NCBI GenBank assembly: GCA_964393035.1
Contig: CAYMRX010000002.1
Location: forward strand, 248,001-312,000
Reading direction: 5' to 3'
Length of the DNA: 64,000 bases
Origin: Tabrizicola_A sp964393035
GTDB lineage: Bacteria; Pseudomonadota; Alphaproteobacteria; Rhodobacterales; Rhodobacteraceae
The notes beneath the pieces were generated by a model. That model saw only the letters and a list, made by a program, of their open reading frames with translations, searched no databases and was not told the DNA's origin. This document shows positions 43,628 through 53,603 of the stretch, piece by piece (position 1 is the stretch's first letter; each line of letters starts with the position of its first letter). The translations under genes and the position numbers were made by a program.

Positions 43628-44650
43628 TTACTTCTTCAGATTGATCCAGATCGCATCGTAAAGCTTCTGGGTCGCCTCATCGCAGACAAGGATGAAGCTG
43701 CCCGCCGGGGCCGAGGCCGGGGGATTGGTTTCCGGGCTGGACTTGATCGCCTCATCCAAGAACGGCTCCACCCCCACCACGCCCGAGGTATAGGCGGCAT
43801 AGTTGGTGACGGCGGCGGCATTTTCCGGCTGCAACAGGAAGTTCATGAATTTCAACGCATTGTCGCGGTTGGGCGCGTCTTTCAGCAGCACCATGTTGTC
43901 CATCCAGACAACATAGCCTTCCTTCGGATAGGCATATTCGACATTGGCCCCTTCGGCGCGGGCCTTGGCGGAAAAGCCGTTATAGATCATGCCCGCCGCC
44001 GCATCGCCCGACACCAGCACATCCTTGGCCGTATCGGACCCAAAGCTGGCCCAATTCGCCTTGGCCGCCACCAGCATGTCGGACAGCGCCTTCAACTGTT
44101 CCTTGTCGGTCGAACATTGGGGCAAGCCCATGTAGATCGAGCCGAGCGCCAGAACCTCGCCCTGGCTGTCCAGCACGTTGATCTTGCCCTTCAACTCCTC
44201 GGGCGGGTTGAAGATCATCGACAGGCTGTTGATGTCGCCCTTGTAGACATCGCGGTTCACAGAAAACGCGGTCGTGCCCCACTGATAGGGGATCGAGGAT
44301 TTGCGGCCCGGATCGAAGGGCACATCAATCCATTTCGGATCAATATTGCCAAAGTTCGGCAGCTCTTCGGGGGTGAAGGTGTCCAACAGCCCCTCGGCCC
44401 CCATGATCTGCACCATATAGTCGCCCGGCACGGCGACGTCATATTGGCCGAGCTTGCCCGCCTTCAGCGAGGCCAGCATGGATTCGTTGCTGTCATAGGT
44501 GTCGATCGTCACCGCAATGCCGGTCTCGGCGGTGAACTTGTCGACCAGCTCTTGCGGGATGTATTCGAACCAGTGGTAGACCTTCAATTCGCCCTCGGCG
44601 AAGGCGGGGCTGGCCATCAGGAGGGCCAGAAGGGAAAGACGGAATTTCAT
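43628..44650 (-). CDS. PotD/PotF-like polyamine-type ABC substrate-binding protein
   Basis: A 340-residue periplasmic binding protein. The signal peptide MKFRLSLLALLMASPAFA is followed by the family start EGELKVYHWFEYIPQELVDKF, the style of spermidine/putrescine-binding PotD and PotF. Conserved segments are GQYDVAVPGDYMVQ, VPYQWGTTAF-like IPYQWGTTAFSVN and VVWMDNMVLLKDAPN. It is fourth in the operon, 20 bases after the PotC-like gene. The ligand is likely a polyamine or related cation, but family members also bind other amines. Confidence 0.9.
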   Translation of the reverse strand: MKFRLSLLALLMASPAFAEGELKVYHWFEYIPQELVDKFTAETGIAVTIDTYDSNESMLASLKAGKLGQYDVAVPGDYMVQIMGAEGLLDTFTPEELPNFGNIDPKWIDVPFDPGRKSSIPYQWGTTAFSVNRDVYKGDINSLSMIFNPPEELKGKINVLDSQGEVLALGSIYMGLPQCSTDKEQLKALSDMLVAAKANWASFGSDTAKDVLVSGDAAAGMIYNGFSAKARAEGANVEYAYPKEGYVVWMDNMVLLKDAPNRDNALKFMNFLLQPENAAAVTNYAAYTSGVVGVEPFLDEAIKSSPETNPPASAPAGSFILVCDEATQKLYDAIWINLKK

Positions 44651-44670
44651 GGGCAGGCTCCTTGTTGAGG

Positions 44671-45471
44671 TTACGGGCTTCTGCGGCCCTTGCGGTTGAT
44701 GAGATAGGACAGCGTGACAAACAGGATCGACACCACCAGCATCAGCGTGGAAATCGCCATGATGTTCGGCTTGATCCCCTGTTTGACCGAGCCGAAGATC
44801 GCGGTCGGCAGGGTTTCCATGCCGGCACCCTTGACGAAATTGGTGATGATGAAATCATCCAGCGAGATGATGAAGGCGAGAAGGTAGCCCGACACCACCC
44901 CCGGCGCCATCAACGGGAGAAGGATCAGCCGAAAGGCCTGCCAGCGGCTGGCGTAAAGGTCGCGGGCGGCCTGTTCGTAATGCCCCTCGATCCCTTGCAG
45001 CCGCGCCGCGATGGGCAGATAGGCGAAGGGGATGCAAAAGGTGACATGGGCGATCAGGATGGTCAGATAGCCCGTCGTCAGCCCGATCATGGCAAAGAAA
45101 ATCAGCGTGGCGACCGCCGTGACGATTTCCGGCACCATCAGCGGCATGTTGATCAGCGCGAAGGTCACGCGTTTGCCGCGGAACACCCCGCCCCGGATCA
45201 TCGCCACCGCCGCCGCCGTCGCGATGGCGGTCGAGGCCGTGGCGGCGATGACGGCGATGGTCAGCGAATTCCACGCCGCCTGGCCGAACCGCGCTGCCTC
45301 GGCCCCGGTAAAGACATCGACATACCAATGCAGCGAAAAGCCGCCCCATGTGGTGATCGAGGTCGACCCGTTGAAGGAATAGGCCATGATGACCAGCAAG
45401 GGCGCATAAAGCACCACAAGGCACAGGATGGTGATGGCCAGAAAGCCCGGGTAATGCCGCACGCCCTTCAT
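44671..45471 (-). CDS. PotC-like ABC transporter permease
   Basis: A 266-residue inner-membrane permease with six predicted helices. The segment FNGSTSITTWGGFSLHWY near the N-terminus is typical of PotC/PotI, and the EAA loop reads EQAARDLYASRWQAFRLILLPLMAPG. Its start overlaps the PotB-like stop by four bases (45468-45471). Confidence 0.92.
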   Translation of the reverse strand: MKGVRHYPGFLAITILCLVVLYAPLLVIMAYSFNGSTSITTWGGFSLHWYVDVFTGAEAARFGQAAWNSLTIAVIAATASTAIATAAAVAMIRGGVFRGKRVTFALINMPLMVPEIVTAVATLIFFAMIGLTTGYLTILIAHVTFCIPFAYLPIAARLQGIEGHYEQAARDLYASRWQAFRLILLPLMAPGVVSGYLLAFIISLDDFIITNFVKGAGMETLPTAIFGSVKQGIKPNIMAISTLMLVVSILFVTLSYLINRKGRRSP

Positions 45472-46394
45472 GCCGCCCCCCCCTTCGCGGTGGAGCGCGC
45501 GTAAAACAGCAGCGCAATCATCACCAGCGTCATCAGGATCATCGACACCGCCGCCCCAAACGGCCAGTTGCCAAGGCTGCCCTTGAACTGTTCGTCAATC
45601 AACGAGCCGATCATGAATGTCTTGGCCCCGCCCAGAAGGTCCGGCGCAAGGAAAGCCCCGAGCGAGGGGATGAAGACCAGAAGGCAGCCCGCGACGATGC
45701 CCGGTTTCACGATGGGCAGGACGATCTCGCGCAGGGTGACCCAGCGGCTTGCGTAAAGGTCGGCCGCCGCTTCGGAATAGGCGAAGTTGTAGCGTTCCAC
45801 GGCGGCATAGACCGGCAGCACCATGAAGGGCAGGTAGCTGTAGAAAAGCCCCAGCTGCACGGCAAGGTTGGTGTTGACCAAGGGCAAGGGGCCGTCGATC
45901 AGCCCCGCGCCCATCAGCGCCTCGTTCAAAGGGCCGTTGTCGCGGATCAGGAATTTCAGGCTGACGGTGCGGATCAACAGGTTGACCCAATAGGGGATGG
46001 TAATCAGGAACAACCAGATGCCCCGCGTGTTGGCGGGCCTTGTGGCGATGAACCAGGCGGTCGGGAACCCGATGGCAAGGCACAATGCGGTGGCCACCGC
46101 CGCCTGCCAGATCGACCGCCAGAAGATCGTGATATAGGTCCATTCCAGCGCCGGGGGCTCGTCGCCGAACAGACCCCGGTTCAGGAAGAACTGGTCATAG
46201 GCCGCCAGCGAGAACTCCCAGTCAACGCCACCACGGAATTCCTTGGTCAGCACCGAATAGACCGCCATCAACGCGACGGGCAGCACAAGGAAGATGCCGA
46301 TCATCGCCCAGGTTGGCAGCAAAAGCGGCCCGACGATGCGGCGATAACCATCGCCTGCCGCGGCCGGGGTTTGGTCTGGAACCGTGCCCGCCAT
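45468..46394 (-). CDS. PotB-like ABC transporter permease
   Basis: A 308-residue permease of the PotB/PotH class with six helices. Markers are the periplasmic YDQFFLNRGLF region, NLLIRTVSLKFLIRDNGPLN, and the EAA loop EAAADLYASRWVTLREIVLPIVKPG. Its start shares one base with the PotA-like stop, a TGATG junction, so it is translationally coupled. Confidence 0.92.
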   Translation of the reverse strand: MAGTVPDQTPAAAGDGYRRIVGPLLLPTWAMIGIFLVLPVALMAVYSVLTKEFRGGVDWEFSLAAYDQFFLNRGLFGDEPPALEWTYITIFWRSIWQAAVATALCLAIGFPTAWFIATRPANTRGIWLFLITIPYWVNLLIRTVSLKFLIRDNGPLNEALMGAGLIDGPLPLVNTNLAVQLGLFYSYLPFMVLPVYAAVERYNFAYSEAAADLYASRWVTLREIVLPIVKPGIVAGCLLVFIPSLGAFLAPDLLGGAKTFMIGSLIDEQFKGSLGNWPFGAAVSMILMTLVMIALLFYARSTAKGGAA

Positions 46395-47452
46395 CAGTCG
46401 GCCAAAAGGCGCGCAGCACCTTCCTCGATCCGCAGGCCCACCCGGTCACCGACCTGCGGCACGGTCACGCGGGCGGAATTCTGGATGCGCACATGCATCT
46501 CCGCCCCGCCCTGCAACCGGGTCAACAATTGCAGATCCGTACCAAGGTAGACCACCCGCTCCACCGTGACACCCAGATCGCCACCTTCGGCCACCAACGA
46601 CAGCCGTTCCGGCCGGATTGACAGGGCGTGCTTGCCCAGACTGTCGGTCGCCGAAGGGCAGGTCAACGGATGCCCACCCGGCAGCGTCACCCGCGCCGTG
46701 CCTGCGGCCACAGAAGCGACATCCACCTCCAAGAGGTTCGTCTCGCCAATGAAATCGGCCACAAAGCGGTTGACGGGGGCCTCATAGATATCCCGCGCGG
46801 AACCGATCTGCTGCACATGGCCCGCGCTCATCACCGCGATGCGGTCGGACATGGTCAGGGCTTCTTCCTGATCGTGGGTCACGAAGATGAAGGTGATGCC
46901 GGTTTCTTCCTGCAACTGCTTCAACTCGACCCGCATCGCCTGCCGCAGCTTCAGATCCAAGGCCGACAAGGGCTCGTCTAACAAAAGCACCCGCGGCTCC
47001 GGCGCCAAGGCGCGGGCCAGCGCCACACGCTGCTGTTGTCCGCCCGACAGTTGTGCAGGCAGGCGATCAGCAAAAGCCGACAGATGCACCATCTCCAGCA
47101 TCTTGCCCGCCCGCGCCCGCCGCGTCTCGGCCGCCATGCCCTTCATCTTCAGCCCGAAGGCCACATTGTCGAGAACCGACATATGCGGAAACAGCGCATA
47201 GTTCTGGAACACCGTATTGACCGGACGACGATCCGGCTCCAACCCGGCGATGTTCTGGCCAAAGAGCAAGATCTCGCCCTCGGTCACATCTTCAAACCCG
47301 GCGATCATCCGCAAAAGGGTGGTCTTGCCGCAGCCCGAGGGCCCAAGAAGGGTAAAGAACTCATTGTCCCGAATGGTCAGCGAGACGCCATGCAGGGCGG
47401 TGAAGGTGCCGTAGCGTTTGACCACGCGGCGGATGTCGATGGCGTCGCTCAT
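46394..47452 (-). CDS. PotA-like ABC transporter ATPase
   Basis: A 352-residue ATPase with Walker A GPSGCGKTT, signature LSGGQQQRVALARAL, Walker B VLLLDEPLSALD, switch His in FVTHDQEEAL and a C-terminal TOBE domain (about 270-350). It is the first gene of the leftward six-gene operon and starts 84 bases from the divergent LuxR gene, with a GC palindrome between them. Confidence 0.93.
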   Translation of the reverse strand: MSDAIDIRRVVKRYGTFTALHGVSLTIRDNEFFTLLGPSGCGKTTLLRMIAGFEDVTEGEILLFGQNIAGLEPDRRPVNTVFQNYALFPHMSVLDNVAFGLKMKGMAAETRRARAGKMLEMVHLSAFADRLPAQLSGGQQQRVALARALAPEPRVLLLDEPLSALDLKLRQAMRVELKQLQEETGITFIFVTHDQEEALTMSDRIAVMSAGHVQQIGSARDIYEAPVNRFVADFIGETNLLEVDVASVAAGTARVTLPGGHPLTCPSATDSLGKHALSIRPERLSLVAEGGDLGVTVERVVYLGTDLQLLTRLQGGAEMHVRIQNSARVTVPQVGDRVGLRIEEGAARLLAD

Positions 47453-47507
47453 TTGGCTGGATCATACCCCCAATTTCTGGAATATCAGCATAGATTGCCG
47501 GAAAAGC

Positions 47508-47523
47508 GGGGGTATATACCCCC
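47508..47523. promoter_or_regulatory. Perfect 16-base palindrome at divergent potA/luxR promoter
   Basis: GGGGGTATATACCCCC is a perfect palindrome 13 bases before the luxR ATG and about 56 bases before the potA-like ATG. A matching half-site TACCCCC lies at 47465-47471. The arrangement suggests a dimeric regulator, most simply the adjacent LuxR protein. Confidence 0.6.
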
Positions 47524-47536
47524 AGAGAGGTATCGC

Positions 47537-48337
47537 ATGCCGCCCCTGCCGAACCTTGCGGAAAGCCGGATTGCCGAAGCGATCCGCGCCCAGCACCAGC
47601 CCGGTTTTGAAACCGTGCTGGCCGCGCTGTTCCACACGGTCGCGGCGCCGGACAATCTGATCTACCTCGCCTACCGCGACGCAGGCGCGCCGCAGGTGCT
47701 ATACCGTCAGACGCTTGACCCCGCCGTTTTTGCCGAATTGGAAAGCACTTACCTGCCCGGCGCTTACCGGCTGGACCCGTTCTTTGATCTGCATCTGAAC
47801 CGGGTCGCCGCGGGGGCGTACCGGCTGACCGACATTGCTCCGGATGCCTTCCATCGCAGCCGTTATTTCAGTGAATACTATGAACAGACGACGCTGATCG
47901 ACGAAATCACCTTCGTCGCCTACCCCGCAGCCGGGGTGACGCTGAACCTCTGCCTTGGCCGCGACGCCTCCTCGGGTCGGGCCTTTTCCCAAGCCGAGGT
48001 TGCCGCCTGCCAGCGGCTGGCCCCCGTGGTGGCGGCGCTGACAGAATCACATTGGTCCGGGCTGTCGCGCGCCAGTGGCCCGGCCGAAGACACCGCAGGT
48101 CTGCTGGCCGAGGCAACGCGCCGCCAGCATGGCATCCATCTGTCCGCCCGTCAGGCCGAAGTGGCGCTCCTGATCCTGCGCGGCCATTCCACCATGTCCA
48201 TCGGCCTGCGCCTTGGCCTGTCACCGCAAACGGTAAAGGTGTTCCGCAAACAGCTTTACAGCCGCTGCACCATCAGTTCACAAGCCGAACTTTTCGCCCT
48301 GATGCTCCCGCTTTTGCAGGACCAGATCAGCCCATAA
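47537..48337 (+). CDS. LuxR-type HTH transcriptional regulator
   Basis: A 266-residue regulator with a C-terminal LuxR helix-turn-helix (about residues 200-260: LSARQAEVALLILRGHSTMSIGLRLGLSPQTVKVFRKQLY). The N-terminal 180 residues are not of a sensing family I recognise; the acyl-homoserine-lactone pocket pattern is not evident and there is no phosphoacceptor domain. GAGAGG six bases before the ATG at 47537 sets the start; the longer frame covers the divergent ATPase. It probably regulates the PotABCD/amidase/flavoprotein operon in response to an unknown ligand. Confidence 0.87.
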   Translation: MPPLPNLAESRIAEAIRAQHQPGFETVLAALFHTVAAPDNLIYLAYRDAGAPQVLYRQTLDPAVFAELESTYLPGAYRLDPFFDLHLNRVAAGAYRLTDIAPDAFHRSRYFSEYYEQTTLIDEITFVAYPAAGVTLNLCLGRDASSGRAFSQAEVAACQRLAPVVAALTESHWSGLSRASGPAEDTAGLLAEATRRQHGIHLSARQAEVALLILRGHSTMSIGLRLGLSPQTVKVFRKQLYSRCTISSQAELFALMLPLLQDQISP

Positions 48338-48344
48338 GGGATTT

Positions 48345-48421
48345 TGGCGGTCCCGGAAGGATTCGAACCCTCGACCAGCCGCTTAGAAGGCGGCTGCTCT
48401 ATCCAGCTGAGCTACGGGACC
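48345..48421 (-). tRNA. tRNA-Arg (anticodon UCU)
   Basis: On the minus strand a full cloverleaf starts GGTCCCGTAGCTCAGC and ends with the acceptor arm CGGGACC, discriminator G and an encoded CCA. The anticodon stem GCCGC/GCGGC encloses the loop CTTCTAA, giving anticodon TCT. The T-loop is TTCGAAT and total length is 77. It reads the rare AGA/AGG codons. It starts only 13 bases after the GNAT gene's stop on the same strand, so it may be cotranscribed. Confidence 0.97.
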
Positions 48422-48434
48422 ACTCGGGGTTCTT

Positions 48435-48902
48435 TTAGACCAAGGGTTTGGACATGAAAAGGCTGTTGGGGTCGTCGGTGTAGCCTTCGAACGGGCCGCA
48501 CACCGCATAGCCTGCGCGGTCATAAAGGGCGCGGGCCGCGATGAAGGTGGGCTGCACGCCGGTTTCCAGCGACAGCCGGGCGACGCCCGCGGCACGGGCA
48601 GCGGCTTCCACATGGGTCAGCATCGTCTTGGACAGCCCCCTGCCCCGCGCCTCGGCCAGCACATGCATGGACTTGATTTCGGCATGGCCCGGGGTGGACA
48701 GGATCTTGAAAGCCCCCATCGCCAGTGGTTGCCCATCTTCGCGTGCGACGAAGAAATGCACGGCCGGAATGTCCAGCTCGGAGGCGTCCATCATGTGGAT
48801 GCTTTCGGGCGGGGTATCGGCGTGCATGTCGGCGGTGTGGCGTTCAAACAGAAGCGCCAGATCACGGCCGACCGGGGTTTCGCGGGCGATGGTGACTGTC
48901 AT
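48435..48902 (-). CDS. GNAT-family N-acetyltransferase
   Basis: A 155-residue acetyltransferase. The acetyl-CoA-binding motif A reads MHVLAEARGRGLSKTMLTHVEAAARAAG, with LETGVQPTFIAARALYDRAGYAVCGPF as the C-terminal half. The substrate is unknown. It follows the DUF2125 gene by two bases and so is probably in the same transcript. Confidence 0.87.
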   Translation of the reverse strand: MTVTIARETPVGRDLALLFERHTADMHADTPPESIHMMDASELDIPAVHFFVAREDGQPLAMGAFKILSTPGHAEIKSMHVLAEARGRGLSKTMLTHVEAAARAAGVARLSLETGVQPTFIAARALYDRAGYAVCGPFEGYTDDPNSLFMSKPLV

Positions 48903-48904
48903 GG

Positions 48905-50365
48905 TTACTGGCCGCCGCCCATCATGTCCTGCCCATTGACCAGCAGGCCGCCGGTGGCAGTCGTCTCGATCTCCCAGATCAACTCACCATCGACACCGGG
49001 TTGCGCCATCATCTTGGCCATCTCCAACATCGGCGCCATGTCGGCCATGCCCATTTCGGGCGGGCTGGCGTTCAGCGCCTCAGCGATCGCGTCGATCCCG
49101 GTCAGGCCCAGACGCGCCTTGCCCACCGGCATCGGCGTGGCCGGACCGACCGACATGGCGCCTTCATAGGTCAGACGGTAAGCCGGAGCATTGGTTTCGC
49201 CGGGGGCAATGGTGATGTCGACCACGCCTTCGGGCAGGATCGCCGCCATCAACTGGGCGTCAAAATCTGCCGGAGGTGTGCCACCTGCGGGCAGATCGAG
49301 AAGGCCAAGGCCAAGCCCGACCGCTGCCGCAAGGTCAAAGCGCGAGGCGGTGACATCAAGCGACAGATCCGACGGCACCAAGGGCGCGGCAAAGGGCGGC
49401 AACACGCCCTCGGGCAGGGTCAAGCCTTTCAGGCTGAAGGCTTCGCGGAACTTGCCATCGGCCACCGCGCCATTCATGTCGATGGTCACGCCCATTTCCG
49501 CCAGACCAACCGGCCCCATGGGGGTGGTGACCGCAATATCCTTGTAAGCCCCGGTCATCTGCAAATTGGCGAACAGGGGCATCGCCGCCTCCAAGGCGGT
49601 CTTCAGACCGGCCTTGTCGGCTTCGATCAGCGCGGGATCGGGATGGGCCACGAAAAACGCCAGAAGGCCATAGATCCCCGCAGGCTGATAGCCGGTCATC
49701 CCGCCGGTCGCCGAGCCTTCGGCCACGGTTGCGGTAAAGGCCATCGGTGGCGCGCCTTCGCCGCCGGGGAAGGCCATGTCATAGATCAGGCCGGTGGCGG
49801 TGGTGGTGAACTGGCTGTTAACCCCGGCATCGCCCGCCGCAGCGCTGCCATCCACGGTCATCGCCTCTTGCGTCATCTTGACGGTGATCTCGCCCATATC
49901 CGGGTCGGTCTGGGTCTGCTCACTGACGGTATCGTTGATTTCCAGATGATATTCGCTGCTGTCGCCCAAGGCCTCGTCAAAGGTGCCGGTCAGGATGATC
50001 TGGCCGTAGTCGGTCTTGGTCTTCATCGCGCCGGGGATGTCATAGGCCAGCGAGGCCGGCTGATCGACCGCATAATCCCATGTGCCATCGCCATTGTCGG
50101 TCACGGTGGCCTCGATCTTTGAAACGGTCGCGGTCAGCCCGCCCTCGGCCGGGATCTTGGCAAGCAGGGGGGCCGCGTCGAACGTCACCTTGTAGCTGTC
50201 GTCCGCGACAGCCACGGCCACCACGCCTTCGGTGGTGCCGAGATAGGTCTGGAACACGGAAAGCAACTTGGCGGCACCGTCCTCGGTCGCCTCGGCCAAG
50301 GCGGTCGTGGACCACAGGGCCATCGCGCAAGTCAGCGAAAGCGCCGAGAGGGATTGAACACGCAT
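48905..50365 (-). CDS. DUF2125-type exported protein
   Basis: A 486-residue protein with a signal peptide (MRVQSLSALSLTCAMALWST, cleavage after ALA) and long beta-rich, glycine/alanine-rich sequence without cysteines in the mature part. I recognise the DUF2125 style of Rhodobacterales periplasmic or outer-membrane-associated proteins of unknown function. Start 50365 is supported by AAAGGA six bases upstream; the six-residue longer frame is less likely. Confidence 0.78.
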   Translation of the reverse strand: MRVQSLSALSLTCAMALWSTTALAEATEDGAAKLLSVFQTYLGTTEGVVAVAVADDSYKVTFDAAPLLAKIPAEGGLTATVSKIEATVTDNGDGTWDYAVDQPASLAYDIPGAMKTKTDYGQIILTGTFDEALGDSSEYHLEINDTVSEQTQTDPDMGEITVKMTQEAMTVDGSAAAGDAGVNSQFTTTATGLIYDMAFPGGEGAPPMAFTATVAEGSATGGMTGYQPAGIYGLLAFFVAHPDPALIEADKAGLKTALEAAMPLFANLQMTGAYKDIAVTTPMGPVGLAEMGVTIDMNGAVADGKFREAFSLKGLTLPEGVLPPFAAPLVPSDLSLDVTASRFDLAAAVGLGLGLLDLPAGGTPPADFDAQLMAAILPEGVVDITIAPGETNAPAYRLTYEGAMSVGPATPMPVGKARLGLTGIDAIAEALNASPPEMGMADMAPMLEMAKMMAQPGVDGELIWEIETTATGGLLVNGQDMMGGGQ

Positions 50366-50392
50366 GGGGAATCCTTTCAGCATATATAAATG

Positions 50393-50420
50393 AAAAAACG
50401 CCCACGCTTGCCGCAGGCGT
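50393..50420 (-). terminator. Rho-independent terminator of NDUFS4-like gene
   Basis: On the minus strand ACGCC and GGCGT close a hairpin, followed at once by a run of T (complement of A at 50393-50398). It lies just after the NDUFS4-like gene and before the DUF2125 gene. Confidence 0.7.
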
Positions 50421-50432
50421 CAGCAAAAAATA

Positions 50433-50744
50433 TCAGTGCGTCCAAGCGCCGCGACGGTTCGTCGCAAAGTTTTCGCCATAGCCACCGGCGCGGACATTGT
50501 GCTTGCGCGGCTTCGGTTCGACGACATCAGCCTCAATGCCTTTGGATGCGGCATAGGCAAGCGCCGCCTCGCGGCTGTCAAAGCGCAGTTTGACCTGGGT
50601 TTGCGTGTCATTGGACGAGGTCCACCCCATCAATGGGTCAACCGTGCGTTCGGTTGCCGGAGCATATTCCAGAACCCAAACTTTGGTCTTGCCGACACCC
50701 GATTGCATAGCGGTTTTCGCGGGCTGATAGATACGGGCGCGCAT
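50433..50744 (-). CDS. NDUFS4-like ETC complex I accessory subunit
   Basis: A 103-residue protein of the NDUFS4 (18 kDa / AQDQ) family: MRARIYQPAKTAMQSG, WVLEYAP, PLMGWTSSNDTQTQVKLRF and EAALAYAASKGIEADVVEP are all typical. It is an accessory subunit of alphaproteobacterial NADH:ubiquinone oxidoreductase, bound at the peripheral arm, and its gene often lies away from the nuo operon, as here. Start 50744 has AAGGGAG eight bases upstream. Confidence 0.92.
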   Translation of the reverse strand: MRARIYQPAKTAMQSGVGKTKVWVLEYAPATERTVDPLMGWTSSNDTQTQVKLRFDSREAALAYAASKGIEADVVEPKPRKHNVRAGGYGENFATNRRGAWTH

Positions 50745-51074
50745 GGCGGAAACTCCCTTGGCTTTGGCAGGTTTATTCCGAAAACTGGTGAAAGATGCAA
50801 GGGCTTCCCGCGTGGAAGGTACTGCCGGCTGGTCACGGGGAGTGTGGGTGGGGTGTGGGTGCGACCAGCCGGCAGCTTCGTTTGCTACTTGCCCCTGCAC
50901 TCTGCCCCGGTCTTTCCGCAAATGCAATCCAGAGATGCAATATTTTTCAATCGTTTTCGTTAAAATTGAAAGACACTTCTTAACCTTGCCCCCATGAAGA
51001 TTAACACCCGGTGAACCCCACCCTTTAACCGGAACAAAAACAGAATAGATTGGAGGCGAACAAGGGAATCACCC
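50745..51074. promoter_or_regulatory. 330-base divergent intergenic region upstream of uvrB
   Basis: No gene is supported here. The right half is AT-rich and carries GAAC-N7-GAAT at 51032-51046, one base away from the alphaproteobacterial LexA direct repeat (GTTC-N7-GTTC read on the other strand). GGAGG at 51052-51056 precedes uvrB. Two further TTAAC sequences lie nearby but not at CtrA spacing. Confidence 0.4.
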
Positions 51075-53255
<2,181 letters not shown>

Positions 53256-53273
53256 GGCGGGCCTCAGCCCGCC
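53256..53273. repeat. Single hairpin of the dispersed palindrome family
   Basis: GGCGGGC (53256-53262) pairs with GCCCGCC (53267-53273) around a CTCA loop, immediately after the uvrB stop. It matches hairpin A of the composites at 6271, 21018 and 25362 and may end the uvrB transcript. Confidence 0.6.
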
Positions 53274-53309
53274 AAGACGATGGCTAGGTCCAGCCTGCCC
53301 CCAGCGCCG

Positions 53310-53387
53310 TCAAAACACATCAAGCAAGTAAAGAACGATGATGATCGGTATCGGAATCCCGATGACCCAAGCGAGAATCCCCTTCAT
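53310..53387 (-). CDS. 25-residue hydrophobic membrane microprotein
   Basis: The frame MKGILAWVIGIPIPIIIVLY followed by LLDVF and a stop is preceded by GGAGA six bases upstream. It is one transmembrane helix with a short charged start. Very similar 25-residue frames come to mind from Rhodobacterales genomes, but this is unverified. Function unknown. It is too short for standard gene finding and stands alone between uvrB and ettA. Confidence 0.6.
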   Translation of the reverse strand: MKGILAWVIGIPIPIIIVLYLLDVF

Positions 53388-53603
53388 GGCGCGTCTCCAT
53401 TGCTTTGACCTGTCGAAAGGGTAACGCAACGGATGTGACACGGTTCCCAAGGGCGGGATGTCGGACAGAAGCCCGACCTACAGTGGTCCTGTGTGGGTGT
53501 TTGGTGCGCTCAAATCCAACCACCGTTTTGGCGGGGCCGCGCATAGGGTGGGTGGTTCCAAGGATTTGCAAACCAAAGCCTTGGGTCCGCCCACCGCCCG
53601 ATA

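Noticed and set aside
47537..48337. Acyl-homoserine-lactone quorum sensor
   Set aside because: Only the LuxR helix-turn-helix is recognisable; the N-terminal half does not show the autoinducer-pocket pattern and no luxI-type gene is near.
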